This document shows, piece after piece, positions 62,306 through 64,000 of a stretch of DNA of 64,000 bases. Positions within the stretch are counted from its first letter, which is position 1. Every line of letters starts with the position of its first letter. A program made the position numbers and the translations under genes. This stretch comes from JAJVHZ01 sp041395385 (GTDB taxonomy: Bacteria > Pseudomonadota > Gammaproteobacteria > JAJPIJ01). Where the stretch lies: positions 434,001 to 498,000 of the forward strand of contig JAWLAN010000006.1 of NCBI GenBank assembly GCA_041395385.1, written 5' to 3'. Below the pieces are notes generated by a model. That model made no database searches. It saw nothing but the letters and a program-made list of their open reading frames with translations, and was not told the DNA's origin.

Positions 62306-62482
62306 CGGTGCACCGGCATGAGCCACGGGGTCCTGTCGCCTTGCGCTCCGTCGCAGCGGATCGAGGCAGCCCGCTCTTTCTGAGAGCCCACGCTTCACGC
62401 CAGACTCGGTTCACGCGCGCCGGGCCCAACGTCACGCTAGGTATCCAGACATTCAAAGTCATCTGACCAGGAGAAGTAATCA

Positions 62483-62848
62483 ATGAAGCGACATGTGAAA
62501 CTGTTGCTGTTGATCGGAGCATTGGCGGGAGGCGCAATCCTCCCCAGGCTGTCATTCGGCGGCGCGGACGCGCACGCCATCGACCAGTTAGTCGGCAGCG
62601 CCAAGTCCAGGGCGGATCACGAGGCGCTGGCCAGTCATTTCGAAGCCGAGGCTCAAACGCTGCGGGCAAAGGCAGACGAACACAAGAAGATGGCGGTCAC
62701 CTACGGCGCTGCAAGTTATGGCAAGGGCGGCAGTCATGCGCTGGTGCAGCACTGCAAGAATCTTGTGCTCAAGTTCGAGGAGGCTGCGACAGAGAACGCC
62801 GAGCTTGCGAGACTCCATCGCGAAATCGCAGCGGAGTTGAAGGAATAG
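62483..62848 (+). CDS. Small exported helical protein, paralogue 2
   Basis: A 121-residue protein with signal peptide MKRHVKLLLLIGALAGGAIL and a helical mature domain (SAKSRADHEALASHFEAEAQ, TLRAKADEHKKMAVTYGAAS, VQHCKNLVLKFEEAATENAE). It shares the NHEA/DHEA, LRxKAxEH and HCxxL positions with paralogue 1 but differs between them, so the duplication is old or the pair came in together. A GGAGAAG site precedes it. The single Cys is conserved. Confidence 0.8.
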   Translation: MKRHVKLLLLIGALAGGAILPRLSFGGADAHAIDQLVGSAKSRADHEALASHFEAEAQTLRAKADEHKKMAVTYGAASYGKGGSHALVQHCKNLVLKFEEAATENAELARLHREIAAELKE

Positions 62849-62955
62849 CCAGAGACCCGTCGGGCGAATGATGCGCGCACCCGCATGGCGTGCGAGTGTA
62901 ACCGTTCATCATCGTCTCGCGGGATGGTGGTGGAAAGCGCGGAACGAGAACGATC

Positions 62956-63249
62956 ATGCAACATCAACATGACCATGCCGAAAACAGATGGCAGGTTGCG
63001 CGCAACATTGTCATGTGGGCATTTCTTGGCATCGTGCTCTTCTTTCTGGCGGCCGAGCATCGCGCCCACTTATTCGGTGTGTTGCCCTTCCTGCTACTGC
63101 TCGCTTGCCCGTTCATGCACATGTTCATGCATGGAAGTCACGGCGAACACGGCAAGCGTCGCGGGGAAGACAGCGGCCATGGAGAGGGTCACGCAGACGG
63201 GGGCGAGCCACGAGAGTCGAAGAGCCAGGAGACGGAGGGCAGGGCATGA
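62956..63249 (+). CDS. DUF2933-like membrane protein, His-rich
   Basis: A 97-residue protein with two hydrophobic helices (NIVMWAFLGIVLFFLAAEHR, LFGVLPFLLLLACPFMHMFM) flanked by many histidines (MQHQHDH, HMFMHGSHGEHGK, DSGHGEGHADGG). The layout fits DUF2933, small proteins found next to methyltransferase-like and metal-efflux genes. The His-rich ends could bind metal. Its stop overlaps the next start (ATGA). Confidence 0.82.
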   Translation: MQHQHDHAENRWQVARNIVMWAFLGIVLFFLAAEHRAHLFGVLPFLLLLACPFMHMFMHGSHGEHGKRRGEDSGHGEGHADGGEPRESKSQETEGRA

Positions 63250-63905
63250 GCCAGGAGTCCGCGTATGGTCTATGGTGGCTGGTCATCATCAATTCGCTGG
63301 TGTTCATCATCTTCGCGTTCAGCTTCGCGAAACCGCAGACGAAACGCGACTGGCGAACCTTCGGCGCTTTCTCCGCTTTCATCATAGCGCTGTTCGTGGA
63401 GATGTACGGCTTCCCACTGACCATCTATCTGCTGTCCGGCTGGCTGGCGACTAACTATCCACAGATCGACCCGCTGACGCACGACAGCGGTCACTTGTGG
63501 CATACGCTGCTCGGCATGAAGGGCAACCCGCATTTCGATGTACTCCATGTCCTGAGCAATGTGCTCATCGTCGGCGGCTTCTGGCTGCTTGCCTCCGCGT
63601 GGAACGTGCTATACAAGGCGCAGCGCAATAACACCATGGCCACGACAGGCGCCTATGGACATATGCGCCATCCGCAGTACATCGGGTTCATCCTGGTCAT
63701 GCTGGGCTTCCTGCTGCAGTGGCCGACATTGCCCACGCTGATCATGTTTCCGATACTCACCTATGTATATTTGCGGCTCGCTCGGCGCGAGGAGCAGGAG
63801 GCGCTTGCCGCGTTCGGTGACGCGTACGCGCGATACATGCGGCAGACGCCGGCATTCATACCGCGGATCCAGTCAAAAGTGTCATCGGGGAGTGCAACTC
63901 GTTGA
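63246..63905 (+). CDS. Isoprenylcysteine methyltransferase-like membrane protein
   Basis: A 219-residue membrane protein with about five helices. The C-terminal ICMT/PEMT-type SAM-binding region is TTGAYGHMRHPQYIGFILVM, then PILTYVYLRLARREEQEALA and FGDAYARYMRQTPAFIP. It methylates an unknown acceptor, and bacterial members are often in metal-resistance clusters beside DUF2933. It is translationally coupled to the DUF2933-like gene by ATGA. Confidence 0.87.
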   Translation: MSQESAYGLWWLVIINSLVFIIFAFSFAKPQTKRDWRTFGAFSAFIIALFVEMYGFPLTIYLLSGWLATNYPQIDPLTHDSGHLWHTLLGMKGNPHFDVLHVLSNVLIVGGFWLLASAWNVLYKAQRNNTMATTGAYGHMRHPQYIGFILVMLGFLLQWPTLPTLIMFPILTYVYLRLARREEQEALAAFGDAYARYMRQTPAFIPRIQSKVSSGSATR

Positions 63906-64000
63906 GAGGCTGCTGACGAAACTGAAACGGAAGACCGTCGTCATGGCAGGAGGTCCGTGTGAAGGGGAGTCCTGAGCGAAAATGAGAAGTCGGCAATCAG
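63906..64000 (+). other. Start of a further gene cannot be decided
   Basis: The last 95 bp follow the methyltransferase stop. An ATG at 63982 preceded by AAGGGGAG could begin another gene, but only six codons are visible. Confidence 0.25.

Overview
The window is a high-G+C gammaproteobacterial chromosome segment. The gene content (SoxBDAG sarcosine oxidase, DgcAB dimethylglycine demethylase, GlxA/GbdR-type AraC regulators, NnrS, a NarX/NarL-like pair) and the protein styles suggest a Chromatiales or Ectothiorhodospiraceae-like, facultatively respiring bacterium. That placement is an inference from family resemblance. No rRNA, tRNA, CRISPR array or replication origin was recognised.

Layout. 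1-2 kb: trimethylamine dehydrogenase, cut by the window edge. 2.5-8 kb: a degenerate GGDEF/EAL protein, then an archease-RtcB-CapA operon. 8.2-10.3 kb: convergent NAD-salvage genes pncB and pncA. 10.3-16.7 kb: an HPF-cold-shock fusion, a NarX/NarL-like two-component pair, an XRE-cupin regulator, a broken phytanoyl-CoA dioxygenase gene, a GFA-family protein and an HDOD protein. 16.9-26.9 kb: YgiQ (with an in-frame palindromic insertion), a ThDP decarboxylase, PhoD, NnrS, an alpha/beta hydrolase, a P-loop protein and MetA. 27-29.8 kb: small proteins and a RAYT transposase that has split and re-duplicated the 3' end of a pilin-like membrane gene. 30-43.9 kb: one-carbon/methylamine catabolism (soxB-soxD-soxA-soxG-glxA; a second glxA; dgcA-dgcB-etfA-etfB). 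44-46.4 kb: a nucleotidyltransferase-fold gene with its own operator, and a DadA-like oxidase. 46.5-56.3 kb: a corrinoid methyl-transfer operon (corrinoid protein, DUF1638, a virulence-factor-domain protein, MetV-like, MetF, methyl-THF methyltransferase, RACo-like activase), a convergent MttB-family methyltransferase and a third GlxA regulator. 56.4-59.4 kb: exported proteins and a sugar dehydrogenase. From about 59.6 kb to the end the base composition is visibly less G+C rich and the genes (MerR, lycopene-cyclase-domain protein, two paralogous small exported proteins, DUF2933, an ICMT-like methyltransferase) look like an acquired metal-response island.

How it fits together. Quaternary and tertiary methylamines can be stripped of methyl groups by two routes. 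In the corrinoid route, MttB-like protein, corrinoid protein, methyl-THF and MetVF act in sequence, with the RACo-like protein repairing the corrinoid. In the oxidative route, TMADH, DgcAB plus ETF, and SoxBDAG act down to glycine. Three GlxA-type regulators sit beside the relevant promoters. Having both routes in one neighbourhood is the main metabolic point of interest.

The most unusual structure is non-coding. Eight short intergenic elements of two families (four at 15.5, 19.3, 27.5 and 40.0 kb; four at 50.7-51.3 kb) have a conserved core, an internal hairpin whose stem changes sequence but stays paired, and outer arms of 14-28 bp that pair with each other yet differ from locus to locus.
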